A DNA stretch of 64,000 nt from Alsobacter soli (GTDB lineage Bacteria; Pseudomonadota; Alphaproteobacteria; Rhizobiales; Beijerinckiaceae), in assembly GCF_003004785.1 (NCBI RefSeq), contig NZ_PVZS01000018.1, positions 31,171-95,170 of the forward strand, in the 5' to 3' direction. A program made the translations under genes and the position numbers. The notes under the pieces are model-generated. The model did not search any database and had not been told where the DNA came from. It saw nothing but the letters and a program-made list of their open reading frames with translations. The stretch's first letter is position 1; each line of letters opens with the position of its first letter. Positions 8,173 to 17,801 of this stretch are shown in pieces.

Positions 8173-10844
8173 TCAGAACTCTTCCCAGCCGCCCTGCGCC
8201 CTGGAGGCCGTCGGCTTGGAGCCGCCGCCGAAGGCCTCAGCGGCGAGGCGGCGCAGCCGCTCGGGCTCGCTGGGGCCCTTCGCCGCCGGCGTGGGCGCTC
8301 CCGACTTGACCGGAGCGGGACGCGCGGGCGCGGCCGCAGGCTTGGGCGCAGGTTTCGCCGCAGGCCTCGTGGCCGGAGCGGAGGAGCCGCCGCCCGCCGC
8401 GTAGCGGACCGGCTCGCGACGGAGCTCCTGGCGCGTCCTGAAGGACGCCACGAGCCCGTTCAGGCGCTGGATCTGGCTGGAGAGCGAGGCCGCCGAGGCG
8501 GCGCTCTCTTCCGCCAGGGCCGCGTTCTGCTGGGTCATCTCGTCCATGTGGGCGACCGCCTGGCTCATCTCCTCGATGCCGTTGGCCTGCTCGGAGGTGG
8601 CCGCCGAGATCTCGTTGACGGTCCCGGCCACGCGTTGCGAGGCGTCGACGATCTGCCCCAGCACGTCGCCTGCGGAGCGGACCAGCTTCACGCCTTCCGA
8701 AATCTCCTGGGTGGAGGAGCCGATCAGGCCGGTGATGTCCTTGGCCGCCTCGCTGGAGCGCTGGGCCAGGGTCCGGACCTCCGACGCGACCACGGCGAAG
8801 CCCTTGCCGGCCTCGCCGGCCCGGGCGGCTTCCACGGCCGCGTTGAGGGCCAGGAGGTTGGTCTGGAACGCGATGTCGTCGATCACCGAGGTGATGTCGG
8901 AGATCTTCTGCGAGGCCTGCTCAATGCGGGTCATTGCGTCCACGGCCTGGTTCACGATGGCGCCGCCGTTCTCGGCGACCCGCATCGCGTCCTCGGCGAG
9001 TTGGACGGCGTTGCGGGACGACATCGCGGCGGCCTTGACCGAGGCGGCAAGCTGCTCGGTGGTCGCGGCCGTTTCCTCCAGCGACGAGGCCTGGTCTTCC
9101 GTGCGCTTGGACAGGTCTTCGGCGCCGCTGTTGATTTCCGTGGCGGCGGTGGTGACGTCGAGCGACGTGACCTGGATGGTGCCGACGGTCTCGGACAGGC
9201 GCTCCACCGTGCCGTTGATGCTGCGCTGCAGCTCCCCGAACACGCCTTCGTAGGCGCCGTCCACCATGCGGGTGAGATCGCCTTCGGCAACGGAGCTCAT
9301 GACCGAGGCGAACTCCGTCACGGCGGTCTCGACAGCATTGGACACGTTGTTCAGCCCGCTGGCGATCTCGCGCACGAAGCCGGACTTGCCTTCCAGGCTC
9401 AGGCGCTTGGAGAAGTCGCCGTGGGCAGCGGCCGAGACCAGCGAGGCGATCTGCGCCTGGGCCTCGAGGTCGGCCGTGAGGTCGCGCCACTCGATGGTGT
9501 GGCCGATCACTTCCCCGCCGCGGCCATGGATGTACACCATGTCGATCACCAGCGTGCGGTCGCCGACGATGTAGCGAGCTTTCCGGTTCTTGCCGTCGTC
9601 GGCTATCACCTCGCGCTTCAGGTTCGGGTTGCGCCGGTAGAAGTCGATGTGCTGCCCCACGAGCCGGTCAACCGCGTAATCGGGCTGGGCCTGCCGCATG
9701 GCGGGCTCCAGGGCGAGGAGCAGCCGCCGCAGGTTTTGGCTGACGTAGACGATCCGCTCGCTGGGATCGGTGATCATCATCATCGTGGGCGAGCCGTCCA
9801 TGGCCGCGACCGTCAGCGCCTGGTTCTCGCCGAGCGACTGCAGGTGCTTCAGAGCCCGAGCGATTTCGCCGACCTCGTTGGTGGCCTCCGTGTGCCGGAT
9901 CTCAGCCCTGTAGTCGCCATTCTGGAAATGCTGGATGGCCTCGATGACGTCGGCCACCGGGCGGCGGATGGAGCGGACCACCAGCAGGGCGGCGCCAAGC
10001 GCGCCGGCCACGCACAGCCCGGACAGGATCAGCTTCCAGGCCGCGTCGGCTTCGATGCGCGAAATGCGCGCCGCGAGCAGCTTGTCGACCAAAGCTGCGG
10101 ACACCGCCCGTCGAGAAGGGGTTCGAGCGCGGCGGCCGTGACAGGCTGGCCCGCCTCGAGCGCCTTCAGCACGGGCTCCGCGGCGCCCGCGACCGCCTTG
10201 AACTTGACCTTCACCCGCTCGACGTTGGGCCCAATGCCGCTGGCGACCGAGCCGTCCTTGTTGCCCCCGACAGCCGTCGTGTAATCGGATGCGAGCCCAT
10301 CGACCGAGTCCCGCATCATGGCCAGATCGAACCGCAGGTCGCTTGCGTGGCCCCCGGAGACCGGGCCGCCTTTGGCCAGTTCGCCTCCGGCGCGAAGAAG
10401 GTCCGCACCGGCGCTGACGATCAGCGGCAGCCGAGAGACGACCATGTCGCCGACATAATAGCTGTCCAGGTCCGGATCGAGCGTCAGGCCATAGGTGTCC
10501 GCGATCTTCTGGATGGCCAGGCGGCCTGCCTCGAGCACTTCGGCGCGCGGCTTGCCGACTGCGATCGCAGCCGAGAACCCGGAGGCCGCAGGGATATCCG
10601 ACAGCCCCGCGCCGGCGGCGCGATCTGCAGACCCTGCTCCCACATAGGCTTGCCAAACGGGCTGAAGCTGGCGCAGGCCGGCCGCCTCCTCATTCGCCGT
10701 ATGGATGTCCTTGAGGACCTGGTTGATGAAAAGACCGGTCATCATGGCGAACGGGATGGCCACGATGCACAGAATGGAGACGATCTTCATTCCGATCGTC
10801 ATATTGGCCGCCCGTTGGACGAGCTTTGTGGTCGCCACCTTCAA
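8173..10844 (-). pseudogene. Methyl-accepting chemotaxis protein with PAS domain; apparent 1-nt frameshift
   Basis: Two frames together encode one 890-residue chemoreceptor. The N-terminal part (10844 down to about 10109) starts MKVATTKLVQRAANMTIGM and has a first membrane helix (about residues 20-40) and a periplasmic sensor region. The other frame carries the second helix ([20 protein letters not shown]), HAMP, a PAS domain, a second HAMP-like segment and the signalling domain with hairpin tip [20 protein letters not shown]. The protein ends GGWEEF, a CheR/CheB-docking tail. The frames meet at a CCC run at 10107-10109. Restoring one base there makes the whole span exactly 891 codons and reads [13 protein letters not shown] across the join. 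This could be a true mutation or a sequencing error in a homopolymer; everything else looks intact. It lies 45 bases after cheW in the same direction. Confidence 0.85.
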
Positions 10845-10889
10845 CCCCCATTGCTGCGTGCGTGAGTTCGGCGTCGCGCCGCTCGGATT

Positions 10890-11387
10890 TCAGTGTTGGA
10901 TCGACCCGGAGGTCGCGGCTTCCGGCAGGAAGCCGATCATCGATGACAGGTTGGGGAGCGCGATCACGCGCTCGCCCCGCACCGCCAGGCCGAGCAGGAC
11001 CTCTTCGACGCCATGGGTCTCTGGAGGAGGCCGCAGGTCGGTTCGAGGGATGTCGACGATGTCGGAAACGGCGTCCACGAGCAGCCCCACCGGCTGGCCG
11101 CCGAGATCCAGCACCAGGATGACGCTGGCCCGTGAGATCGCGCAGCGGCCCAGACCGAGACGCGCCTTGAAGTCGAAGACCGTGATCACGGTGCCGCGGA
11201 GATTCAGGACTCCGAGGACATAATGGGCCGTGTTCGGGAGAGGCGTTGTCTCCTGCCAGCCCTTGATCTCCCTGACGAGGCCGACCTCCACGCCAAACTG
11301 GCGATCATCGACCAGGAACGTGACGATCCTGATGAACTGCGGGGCGCCGGCGCTCGCGATGAGGCCTGGATCCGGGGATGCTTGCAT
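10890..11387 (-). CDS. cheW: Chemotaxis coupling protein CheW
   Basis: A 165-residue single CheW-domain protein, which bridges receptors to CheA. Recognisable blocks are VTFLVDDRQFGVEVGLVREI, VLGVLNLRGTVITVFDFKARLG and GQPVGLLVDAVSDIVDI. It starts at ATG 11385-11387 with AGGAG 8 bases upstream. It is transcribed leftwards into mcp and is divergent from the main che operon, which has no cheW of its own, so this is the likely coupling protein for the CheA encoded across the intergenic region. Confidence 0.92.
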   Translation of the reverse strand: MQASPDPGLIASAGAPQFIRIVTFLVDDRQFGVEVGLVREIKGWQETTPLPNTAHYVLGVLNLRGTVITVFDFKARLGLGRCAISRASVILVLDLGGQPVGLLVDAVSDIVDIPRTDLRPPPETHGVEEVLLGLAVRGERVIALPNLSSMIGFLPEAATSGSIQH

Positions 11388-11699
11388 GCCGTGAGCTCCT
11401 GCCGCAGCGGCGACCGCTACGCACCTTTGCGTGCGATTCAGCCCCCGCTCAACCGGAGCGATTAGCCGTCACAAATGTGAAAGCTCCGTAAATTTCGTGA
11501 TTTATATCAACAATCAACACGATCAGTTGACTGCAAGCGGGCTGCGGGCGAGCCACCACGCCTCGTGGCCCAATCGCAAAATTCTTTTGACGTCCGGAAG
11601 TTGAGTCCTTTGCATAAATTCAATTCGGGGATGCGCGACTAAAACCTTTGTTAAGTTTCGACGCTTAATTTCGCCAGCGAATAGCACCCGGAGGGCGGC
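11388..11699. promoter_or_regulatory. Divergent control region between cheW-mcp and the che operon
   Basis: About 312 bases without a gene. It contains a distinctly A/T-rich island from roughly 11466 to 11520 (with TATAAATC on the reverse strand) and a second one from 11580 to 11670 (TTGACG, TTGCATAAATT, TTAAG). These are the likely promoters for the two divergent units, but no -35/-10 pair has convincing spacing, so I do not assign exact boxes. Confidence 0.5.
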
Positions 11700-11978
11700 G
11701 TGGTCGATCTGACGCTCGGAAGCACGGCGAACCGCGACGAGGTCATGGACCTCTTCAGCAAAATCAAGGACGCGTTCGCCGCAGGCCAGGACATCAAGCT
11801 GGATGCCTCGGCTGCGGAGGACATGTCGCCCATCCTGGCGCAAGTCATTCTGTCCGCTGGGCGGACCGCGAGCGATTCCGGACACGGCTTTACGCTGGTT
11901 TCACCCAGCCCCGCCATGATCGACGCCTTCCAAGGGTACGGCCTTTTCGCCGACCTCATGACGATTCCGATGGAGTAA
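11700..11978 (+). CDS. STAS domain protein heading the che operon
   Basis: A 92-residue protein with the STAS fold pattern: an initial strand VDLTLGSTANRDEVMDLF, a helix, then IKLDASAAEDMSPILAQVILSAGRTAS, where the usual conserved loop before the helix reads DASAAEDMSPI, and a closing GFTLVSPSPAMIDAFQGYGL. It starts with GTG at 11700 behind GGAGG with a 5-base gap. STAS proteins of this kind (MlaB/SpoIIAA-like) work through protein contacts and often through Ser phosphorylation. Its place directly ahead of a receiver and cheA suggests a scaffold or modulator role in this chemotaxis system. The function is inferred only from position and fold. Confidence 0.72.
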   Translation: MVDLTLGSTANRDEVMDLFSKIKDAFAAGQDIKLDASAAEDMSPILAQVILSAGRTASDSGHGFTLVSPSPAMIDAFQGYGLFADLMTIPME

Positions 11979-11981
11979 CCG

Positions 11982-12341
11982 GTGCGCATTCTGGCAATCG
12001 ACGACACGCGAACCCTTCGCGAGCTCCTCTGCAGGACGCTGCGCGCCGCCTCCTACGAGGTGGTGGAGGCCGAGAACGGCGAAGAGGGCCTCGCCCGCTT
12101 CGCGGACCACCGGCCCGACATCGTCATCACGGACCTGAACATGCCGGTCCTGGACGGGATCGAGTTCACGCGCGCGGTGCGTTCGCGCGCCGACGGCGGC
12201 GGAGTGCCGATCATCATCCTGACAACGGAGAGCGGGGCGGAGATCAAGGCCGAGGGCCGCAAGGCGGGCGCCACCGCCTGGATGGTGAAGCCCTTCGATC
12301 CGCAGCGTCTCCTCGACATGCTCACGCGTTTCAAGAAGTAG
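11982..12341 (+). CDS. Single-domain response regulator (CheY-like)
   Basis: A 119-residue receiver protein. The acidic pair is DD at residues 7-8, the phosphoacceptor Asp is D51 in DIVITDLNMPVLDG, the switch Thr is in IIILTTES and the conserved Lys is in MVKPFD. It starts with GTG at 11982, three bases after the STAS stop, and cheA follows after 7 bases. It is one of two CheY-like proteins in this operon, the other being at the far end. By analogy with other alphaproteobacteria one may act on the motor and the other as phosphate sink; the sequence does not say which. Confidence 0.9.
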   Translation: MRILAIDDTRTLRELLCRTLRAASYEVVEAENGEEGLARFADHRPDIVITDLNMPVLDGIEFTRAVRSRADGGGVPIIILTTESGAEIKAEGRKAGATAWMVKPFDPQRLLDMLTRFKK

Positions 12342-12348
12342 CCCGCCC

Positions 12349-14493
12349 ATGGACGCTCTTGCCGAGATCAGGAACATCTACTTCGACGAGTGCGATGAGT
12401 TCATCGGCTTGCTCGAAGGTCATCTCGCCGCCATCGGCGAGGGGCGCGCGACGCCCGATGACATCCACGGCGCCTTCCGCGCCGTCCACTCGATCAAGGG
12501 CGGCGCTGGCGCCTTCGCGCTGACGGAGCTCGTCGAATTCGCCCACATGTTCGAGGCCTGCCTGGACGCGCTCCGCTCCGGCCGGGTGGCCATCGACGAG
12601 GCGCCGATCGACATGCTCCTCCAGGCGGGCGACGTGCTGAGCGAGCTGATCAGCGCCGCGCGCGACGGCCGGTCGGTTCCGGTCGCCCCGGCGCTGGTGG
12701 CGGCGCTCCAGGCGATGGCCGGCGGCCAGAAGACCCATGCGCCAAAAGCCGGCGACGAGATCCGGCTCGACGACGAGCCCGCCCCGGCCCCTGCGGCCGC
12801 GGCCAGCCCCGCTCCGGCTGCGGCCGAGGCGTCCGCCGGCAGGGCCCGCAAGGTCACGATCCATCTCAATCCGGAACGCGAATTCTTTCGCCGGGCGATC
12901 GATCCGCGGATGATCTTCGACGCCCTGCGGCACCTGGGCGACCTCGAGGTCACCTGCGACACTGCGCAGGTGCCGCTCATCGCGTCTCTCGACCCCATGG
13001 ACTGCTGGATGCGCTGGACGATCGAGCTCCAGACGGAGCACGGTCCCGAGCACATCGTCGAAGCGCTGGAGTCCTTCCTGGCAGACGAGGAATTCACGAT
13101 CAACGACGCTTCGCAGGCGGCCGAAGAGGCCCCTGCTCCGGCTGCGGCGCCTGAAGCCGCCGCCGCGCCTGCGTCCCCCACCGCCGAAGCCAAGCCCGCG
13201 GCCGAAGCCGCGGCCGAGCCGGCGACACCGGCCGCTCCCGCCGCCGCGGCTGCGCCCGCAGCTCCCGCCCCGGCGCAGCGGCGCACGTCCGGCGGAACGA
13301 TCCGCGTCGACCTCGAGCGCATCGACCGCCTGATGAACCTGGTCGGCGAGATCGTCATCACGCAGTCCATGCTGTCCGAGCGCGCAGGCGTGCTCGCCAA
13401 GCGCGAGGCCGCCTCCTTCGTTGACGCCCTGTTCAGCCTGGCGCGGCAGACGCGCGAGTTGCAGGACAACGTCATGGCGGTGCGCGCCCAGCCCGTGAAG
13501 GTCGTATTCCAGCGCCTGCCGCGACTGGTGCGCGAACTCGAGCGCACGCTGGGCAAGAAGGCCCATCTCGTGCTCGCCGGCGAGGACACGGAGGTCGACA
13601 AGACCATCGTCGAGGAACTGGCGGACCCGCTGATCCACATGCTCCGCAACTCGATGGACCACGGCCTGGAGCCGCCGGAGGAGCGCATCGCGGCCGGCAA
13701 GCCGGCCGATGGCACCATCCGGGTCTCGGCCGAGCATCGCGGCTCGCGCATCCTCATCTGCGTCACCGACGACGGGCGCGGCATCAACCGCGAGAAGCTG
13801 GTGGCCAAGGCCAAGGCTCGCGGGCTGCTCGCCCCCGACGCCGAGCCGTCGCCCGAGGAAGCCGACAACCTCATCTTCCACCCCGGCCTCTCCACAGCCC
13901 AGCAGGTCACGGACGTCTCCGGGCGCGGCGTCGGCATGGACGTGGTGCGGCGGAACGTGGAGGCGCTCGGCGGGCGCATCACCGTGGAATCGACGCCGGG
14001 CCGCGGCTGCAAGTTCACGCTCGGCCTGCCGCTGACGCTGGCGGTGCTCGACGGGATGATCGTGCGGGCCGGCACGGAGCGCTTCGTGTTCCCGCTGTCA
14101 TCCATCGTCGAGACCATGCAGCTCGACCCGGCCAGCGTGGAGCCGCTGCCTGGCGGGCGCGATATCCTCCAGCTCCGCGGCGAAATCGCTCCCCTGCTCA
14201 AGCTGCGGCAGCTGCTCGGCATCCGGGCGATCGGCGACGAGCCCATCGTCGTCATCGTGGAGACCGAGACGGTGCCACGGCTCGCCATCGCGGTGGACGA
14301 GATCGTCGGCCAGCAGCAGGTCGTGGTGAAGAACCTCGAGTCCTCGTTCCGCCGGGTGGAGGGCGTGTCCGCCGCCACCATCCTGGGCGACGGCCTTGTG
14401 GCCCTGATCCTGGATGTCGACGCCTTGCCGGCGCTGTCCCAGTCGGGCCGCAAGCTGCCGACCATGGCTGATCACCTGGGAGTGGCCGTCTAG
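12349..14493 (+). CDS. cheA: Chemotaxis histidine kinase CheA
   Basis: A 714-residue CheA. The P1 Hpt domain carries the phosphorylated His at residue 47 in AFRAVHSIKGGAGAF. An Ala/Pro-rich linker (about 140-165) leads to a domain with KVTIHLNPEREFFRRAIDP, which is the P2-like segment of this alphaproteobacterial type, then another Ala/Pro linker. P3 (RIDRLMNLVGEIVITQSML) is the dimerisation helix. P4 has the N box DPLIHMLRNSMDHGLE and the ATP-binding Gly motifs TDDGRGIN and GRGVGMDVV. P5 is the CheW-like C-terminus. It phosphorylates the receivers encoded on either side and CheB. Confidence 0.95.
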   Translation: MDALAEIRNIYFDECDEFIGLLEGHLAAIGEGRATPDDIHGAFRAVHSIKGGAGAFALTELVEFAHMFEACLDALRSGRVAIDEAPIDMLLQAGDVLSELISAARDGRSVPVAPALVAALQAMAGGQKTHAPKAGDEIRLDDEPAPAPAAAASPAPAAAEASAGRARKVTIHLNPEREFFRRAIDPRMIFDALRHLGDLEVTCDTAQVPLIASLDPMDCWMRWTIELQTEHGPEHIVEALESFLADEEFTINDASQAAEEAPAPAAAPEAAAAPASPTAEAKPAAEAAAEPATPAAPAAAAAPAAPAPAQRRTSGGTIRVDLERIDRLMNLVGEIVITQSMLSERAGVLAKREAASFVDALFSLARQTRELQDNVMAVRAQPVKVVFQRLPRLVRELERTLGKKAHLVLAGEDTEVDKTIVEELADPLIHMLRNSMDHGLEPPEERIAAGKPADGTIRVSAEHRGSRILICVTDDGRGINREKLVAKAKARGLLAPDAEPSPEEADNLIFHPGLSTAQQVTDVSGRGVGMDVVRRNVEALGGRITVESTPGRGCKFTLGLPLTLAVLDGMIVRAGTERFVFPLSSIVETMQLDPASVEPLPGGRDILQLRGEIAPLLKLRQLLGIRAIGDEPIVVIVETETVPRLAIAVDEIVGQQQVVVKNLESSFRRVEGVSAATILGDGLVALILDVDALPALSQSGRKLPTMADHLGVAV

Positions 14494-14575
14494 GCCCCTC
14501 CCCCTCCCCCTAGCCCTCGTCTCGCGCAGCGTTCCCCCCGCGCTTCGCCCATCCAGCTATTGCCGAGGAACGGCC

Positions 14576-15418
14576 GTGCACGGTCTCGCCGCAGACGAAT
14601 CCGATTACGCCCTGTCCGATCGCGACTTCGAGCTGATCGCCGGCATCGCGCGCGATCAGGCGGGCATCGTCATCCGCGCTCACAAGTCCGCCATGATCCG
14701 GGGGCGGCTCATGCGCCGCCTGAGGGCGCTGCAGCTCCGGTCCGTGGCGGAATATTGCGAACTGCTGCGGAGCAGCGACGGGCACAAGGAGCTGCCCAGC
14801 CTGCTCAATGTGCTGACCACCAATCACACGGCGTTCTTCCGCGAGCGGCACCACCTCGACCATCTTCGAAGCGAGGCCCTGCCGGATTCCTATTCGCGCG
14901 CCCTGAAACACAACTCCCGCGTGCGCATCTGGTCCTCCGCGTCCTCCACTGGCGAGGAGCCCTACTCCATCGCCGCCATGGTGCACGCGTCCCAGCCGCC
15001 GAAGGCGATCGACCTGCGGGTCTTGGCGACGGACATCGACACGGACGTGCTCGACAAGGCGGAGCGCGGCGAATACGCCCGCGAGGTTGTGGAGCGGTCG
15101 CCTGCGGACCTGAAGCCGCTGCTGCTGTGCGAGCCGGCCGGAGCCGACACGGTCAGGATCGGCGCGGCCCTGAGGCGTCACCTCACCTTCAAGCAGCTGA
15201 ACCTCATCACGGAGTGGCCCATGCGCGGCCCCTTCGACGTGATCTTCTGCCGCAACGTGATGATCTACTTCGACGCCCCCACGAAGAAGAGCATCGTCGA
15301 CCGCTGCGTCGACCTCTTGCGCCCGGGCGGCTGGCTTTACCTCGGCCACTCGGAATCCTTGTCTCCGCCTCATCCGGCCTTCGAGCTGATCGGGCGCACT
15401 ATCTATCGGAGGCGTTGA
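14576..15418 (+). CDS. cheR: Chemotaxis receptor methyltransferase CheR
   Basis: A 280-residue CheR that methylates receptor glutamates with S-adenosylmethionine. The N-terminal helical domain is followed by the SAM-binding signature IWSSASSTGEEPYSIA and FDVIFCRNVMIYFD. It starts with GTG at 14576; GAGGAA is placed 5-6 bases upstream. The C-terminus overlaps the start of cheD by one base. It probably docks on the GWEEF tail of the nearby receptor. Confidence 0.93.
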   Translation: MHGLAADESDYALSDRDFELIAGIARDQAGIVIRAHKSAMIRGRLMRRLRALQLRSVAEYCELLRSSDGHKELPSLLNVLTTNHTAFFRERHHLDHLRSEALPDSYSRALKHNSRVRIWSSASSTGEEPYSIAAMVHASQPPKAIDLRVLATDIDTDVLDKAERGEYAREVVERSPADLKPLLLCEPAGADTVRIGAALRRHLTFKQLNLITEWPMRGPFDVIFCRNVMIYFDAPTKKSIVDRCVDLLRPGGWLYLGHSESLSPPHPAFELIGRTIYRRR

Positions 15419-16032
15419 TGGCCCTGCCCGGAACCTCCCTGCCCCCGTCGAGACGCTCTTTCCAGGATTCAACGGGCGCAACAATCGTGTCCGTTGCGCC
15501 TGGCGACCATTACGTCACCGACGACAAGAACCAGATCATCGTGACGCTGCTCGGATCCTGCGTCGCGGCCTGCGCGCGCGACACGATCACGGGCGTCGGC
15601 GGCGTCAACCACTTCCTGCTGCCCTCCAGCGACAGCCACGACGTGGCCATGGGCGGGGACGAGGCCATGCGCTTCGGCGACTACGCCATGGAGCAGCTGC
15701 TCAACAGCATCTATCGCCGCGGCGGCCAGCGCGGCCGGCTGGAGGTCAAGATCTTCGGCGGCGCCCGCGTGCTGGGCGGCAGCAGCATGCTCAAGATCGG
15801 CGAGCAGAACATCACCTTCGTCGAGCGCTTCCTGAAGACCGAGGGGATCCCCATCGTGGCCCGCTCCGTGGGCGGCACCGCGCCGCGGCGCATCCGCTAC
15901 CAGCCCTCCACCGGCAGGGCCTGGGTGCAGGAGCTCGACAAGTCGAGCGCGGTGAGCGTGACGCAGCAGGAAGAGAATTATCGCCGCAGCTTCGTCCGGC
16001 AGCAGCCCGCCGGCGACGTGGAGTTCTTCTGA
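15418..16032 (+). CDS. cheD: Chemoreceptor glutamine deamidase CheD
   Basis: A 204-residue CheD. The catalytic Cys is in LLGSCVAACARD and the His in GGVNHFLLP, with the strand EVKIFGGARVL and the conserved RSVGGTAPRRI region also present. CheD deamidates receptor Gln residues and binds phosphorylated CheY/CheC in other species. Its N-terminal extension of about 25 residues is Pro/Ser-rich. It overlaps both neighbours by single bases, which points to a tightly coupled cheR-cheD-cheB block. Confidence 0.93.
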   Translation: MALPGTSLPPSRRSFQDSTGATIVSVAPGDHYVTDDKNQIIVTLLGSCVAACARDTITGVGGVNHFLLPSSDSHDVAMGGDEAMRFGDYAMEQLLNSIYRRGGQRGRLEVKIFGGARVLGGSSMLKIGEQNITFVERFLKTEGIPIVARSVGGTAPRRIRYQPSTGRAWVQELDKSSAVSVTQQEENYRRSFVRQQPAGDVEFF

Positions 16033-17141
16033 TGTTTCGCCCGGCCAATCCCTATCGCGTGTTCGTGGTCGACGACTCCCGCACGATCCGCCGGCTGATC
16101 GGCGCCATCGTCGAGGAGACGGACGGGCTCGTGCTGGCGGGCTCCGCCGAGAGCGCGGAGGAGGCCTGGGAGGTCCTGCGGCAGCCCTCGTTCGAGGTCG
16201 ACGTCATCTCGCTCGACATCGAGCTGCCGGGCATGAACGGAATCGACTTCCTGAAGCAGATGATGGCTCTGCGTCCGATTCCGGTGCTCGTCGTCTCGGG
16301 CCATACGGACGCGGCGGCGGACCTGACGCTGACCGCCCTGGAGAATGGGGCGATCGACTGCATCCAGAAGCCGGATGGGCGCCCGGCCGAGATCGACCGC
16401 TTCCTGCGCGACACGGCCGCCGGGCTGCTGCGGGCGGCCCAGAGCAAGCTGCGGAAGGGCCCGACCGGCCCGACGCTGGTCAGCCCGGTGCTGGCGCCCC
16501 GCCCCTCCGCAGCCGCCTCCGCGGCCAGCGCGGCGAGCTTCGATGGCGACAACGTCATCTGCATCGGCGCGTCCACGGGCGGCGTCCCGGCCGTGTGCAA
16601 GGTGGTCGAGGGCCTGCGCGGCGTGAACTGCCCCATCGTGGTGGTGCAGCACATGCCCCCGAGCTTCACGCCGCGGCTCGCCACCCGCCTGGCCCAGACC
16701 ACCGGGCTTCCCGCCTTCGAGGCCCAGGACGGCCAGCGGCTCGCGCCGCGGACGGTGTGGGTGGCGCCGGGCGGCTTCCACCTGCACATCGTGCGCAAGC
16801 CCGGGGGCTACGCAGCGAGGCTCACGGACGAGAACCCCGTTTCAGGGCACAAGCCGTCCATCGACGTCATGTTCCATTCGGCGGCCCAGGAGGCCGGCTC
16901 CGCCGCCTCCGGCGTGCTGCTGACCGGCATGGGCCGGGACGGCGCGGACGGTCTCCTCGCCATGCGCAGGGCCGGAGCGCACACCATCGCGCAGGACGAG
17001 GCGACCTGCGTGGTCTACGGCATGCCGAAAGCGGCCGTCACGATCGGGGCCGTGGACCAGGTCCTCCCCCTCGATCGCATCGCCGACCACATCCTGTCCG
17101 GCGCGCCGCGCGGCCGGGCGTCGCGTCACGCGGGAGCCTGA
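16032..17141 (+). CDS. cheB: Chemotaxis methylesterase/response regulator CheB
   Basis: A 369-residue CheB. The receiver domain has VVDDSRTIR and the phosphoacceptor Asp in VDVISLDIELPGMNG. The C-terminal esterase has the catalytic Ser in CIGASTGG, the His in VVVQHMPPSFT and the Asp in LTGMGRDGADGL. It removes methyl groups from receptors and competes with CheR. The linker between domains is Pro/Ala-rich. Confidence 0.95.
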   Translation: MFRPANPYRVFVVDDSRTIRRLIGAIVEETDGLVLAGSAESAEEAWEVLRQPSFEVDVISLDIELPGMNGIDFLKQMMALRPIPVLVVSGHTDAAADLTLTALENGAIDCIQKPDGRPAEIDRFLRDTAAGLLRAAQSKLRKGPTGPTLVSPVLAPRPSAAASAASAASFDGDNVICIGASTGGVPAVCKVVEGLRGVNCPIVVVQHMPPSFTPRLATRLAQTTGLPAFEAQDGQRLAPRTVWVAPGGFHLHIVRKPGGYAARLTDENPVSGHKPSIDVMFHSAAQEAGSAASGVLLTGMGRDGADGLLAMRRAGAHTIAQDEATCVVYGMPKAAVTIGAVDQVLPLDRIADHILSGAPRGRASRHAGA

Positions 17142-17145
17142 GGCC

Positions 17146-17532
17146 ATGGCCGACCTGAAGTCCAAGAAAGTGCTGGTCGTCGACGACCAGAAGAGCATGC
17201 GCGGCCTCGTCCGCTTCGCCCTGATCCAGATGGGCATGGAGACGGTGGACGGCGCCGAGAGCGGCGAAGAAGCCATCAAGAAGCTCAGCACCACCCGCTA
17301 CGACCTCATCATCACCGACCTGCACATGGAGGGCATCTCGGGGCTCGGCCTGCTCAAGGCGGTGCGCTCCCACCCCGTCCTGCGCGGCACGCCGGTGATC
17401 ATGGCGACCAGCGAGACCTCCTCGGACACGGTGCGCCAGGCCAAGAGCCTGAACGTCGACGCCTTCATCCTGAAGCCGGTGGACGCCAACGCGCTGCAGC
17501 AGCGCGTGAAGGCGGTGCTGAAGGTGGCGTGA
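17146..17532 (+). CDS. cheY: Chemotaxis response regulator CheY
   Basis: A 128-residue receiver closing the operon. It carries VVDDQKSMR, the phosphoacceptor Asp in YDLIITDLHMEGISGLG, the switch Thr/Ser in IMATSETS and Lys in FILKPVDANALQQRV. It starts 4 bases after cheB. It is the best candidate for the motor-binding CheY, given its location at the end of the conserved cheARDBY block. Confidence 0.93.
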   Translation: MADLKSKKVLVVDDQKSMRGLVRFALIQMGMETVDGAESGEEAIKKLSTTRYDLIITDLHMEGISGLGLLKAVRSHPVLRGTPVIMATSETSSDTVRQAKSLNVDAFILKPVDANALQQRVKAVLKVA

Positions 17533-17801
17533 GAAGCGCCTCGCCGGACCACCGCCCGAGAGGCGGTCGTAGCCGGCAAGCACGCGTTCCGACATGCAAG
17601 GTCCGAGGCGAAGCGGTTGCTCGGCCTGCCTGCGTTGTGCGCTCGAACATCATTGTCGAGAGCTGAAGCCGCTCGCCCGCGAACGCGCGAGCCGCTCCGA
17701 AAGAATTTGCCCAACATTCCCGGCCCAGTTTGAAAGCCCCTGGACCCAAGGCCGCCGAATTTAGGCGCTCACATTTGATATTTGTGAATTGTTTTATTGC
17801 T
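17533..17801. other. Intergenic region after cheY, no gene seen
   Basis: Contains no supportable gene. The first 200 bases are GC-rich with several short inverted repeats; the last 45 bases (about 17760-17805) are strongly A/T-rich (TTGATATTTGTGAATTGTTTTATTGCTATG) and probably hold the promoter of the downstream tad-like genes. Confidence 0.45.

Noticed and set aside
12331..14465. Long open frames antisense to cheA (516 and 681 codons)
   Set aside because: They are shadows of the strongly biased codon use of cheA; the products are Arg/Ser-rich without motifs.
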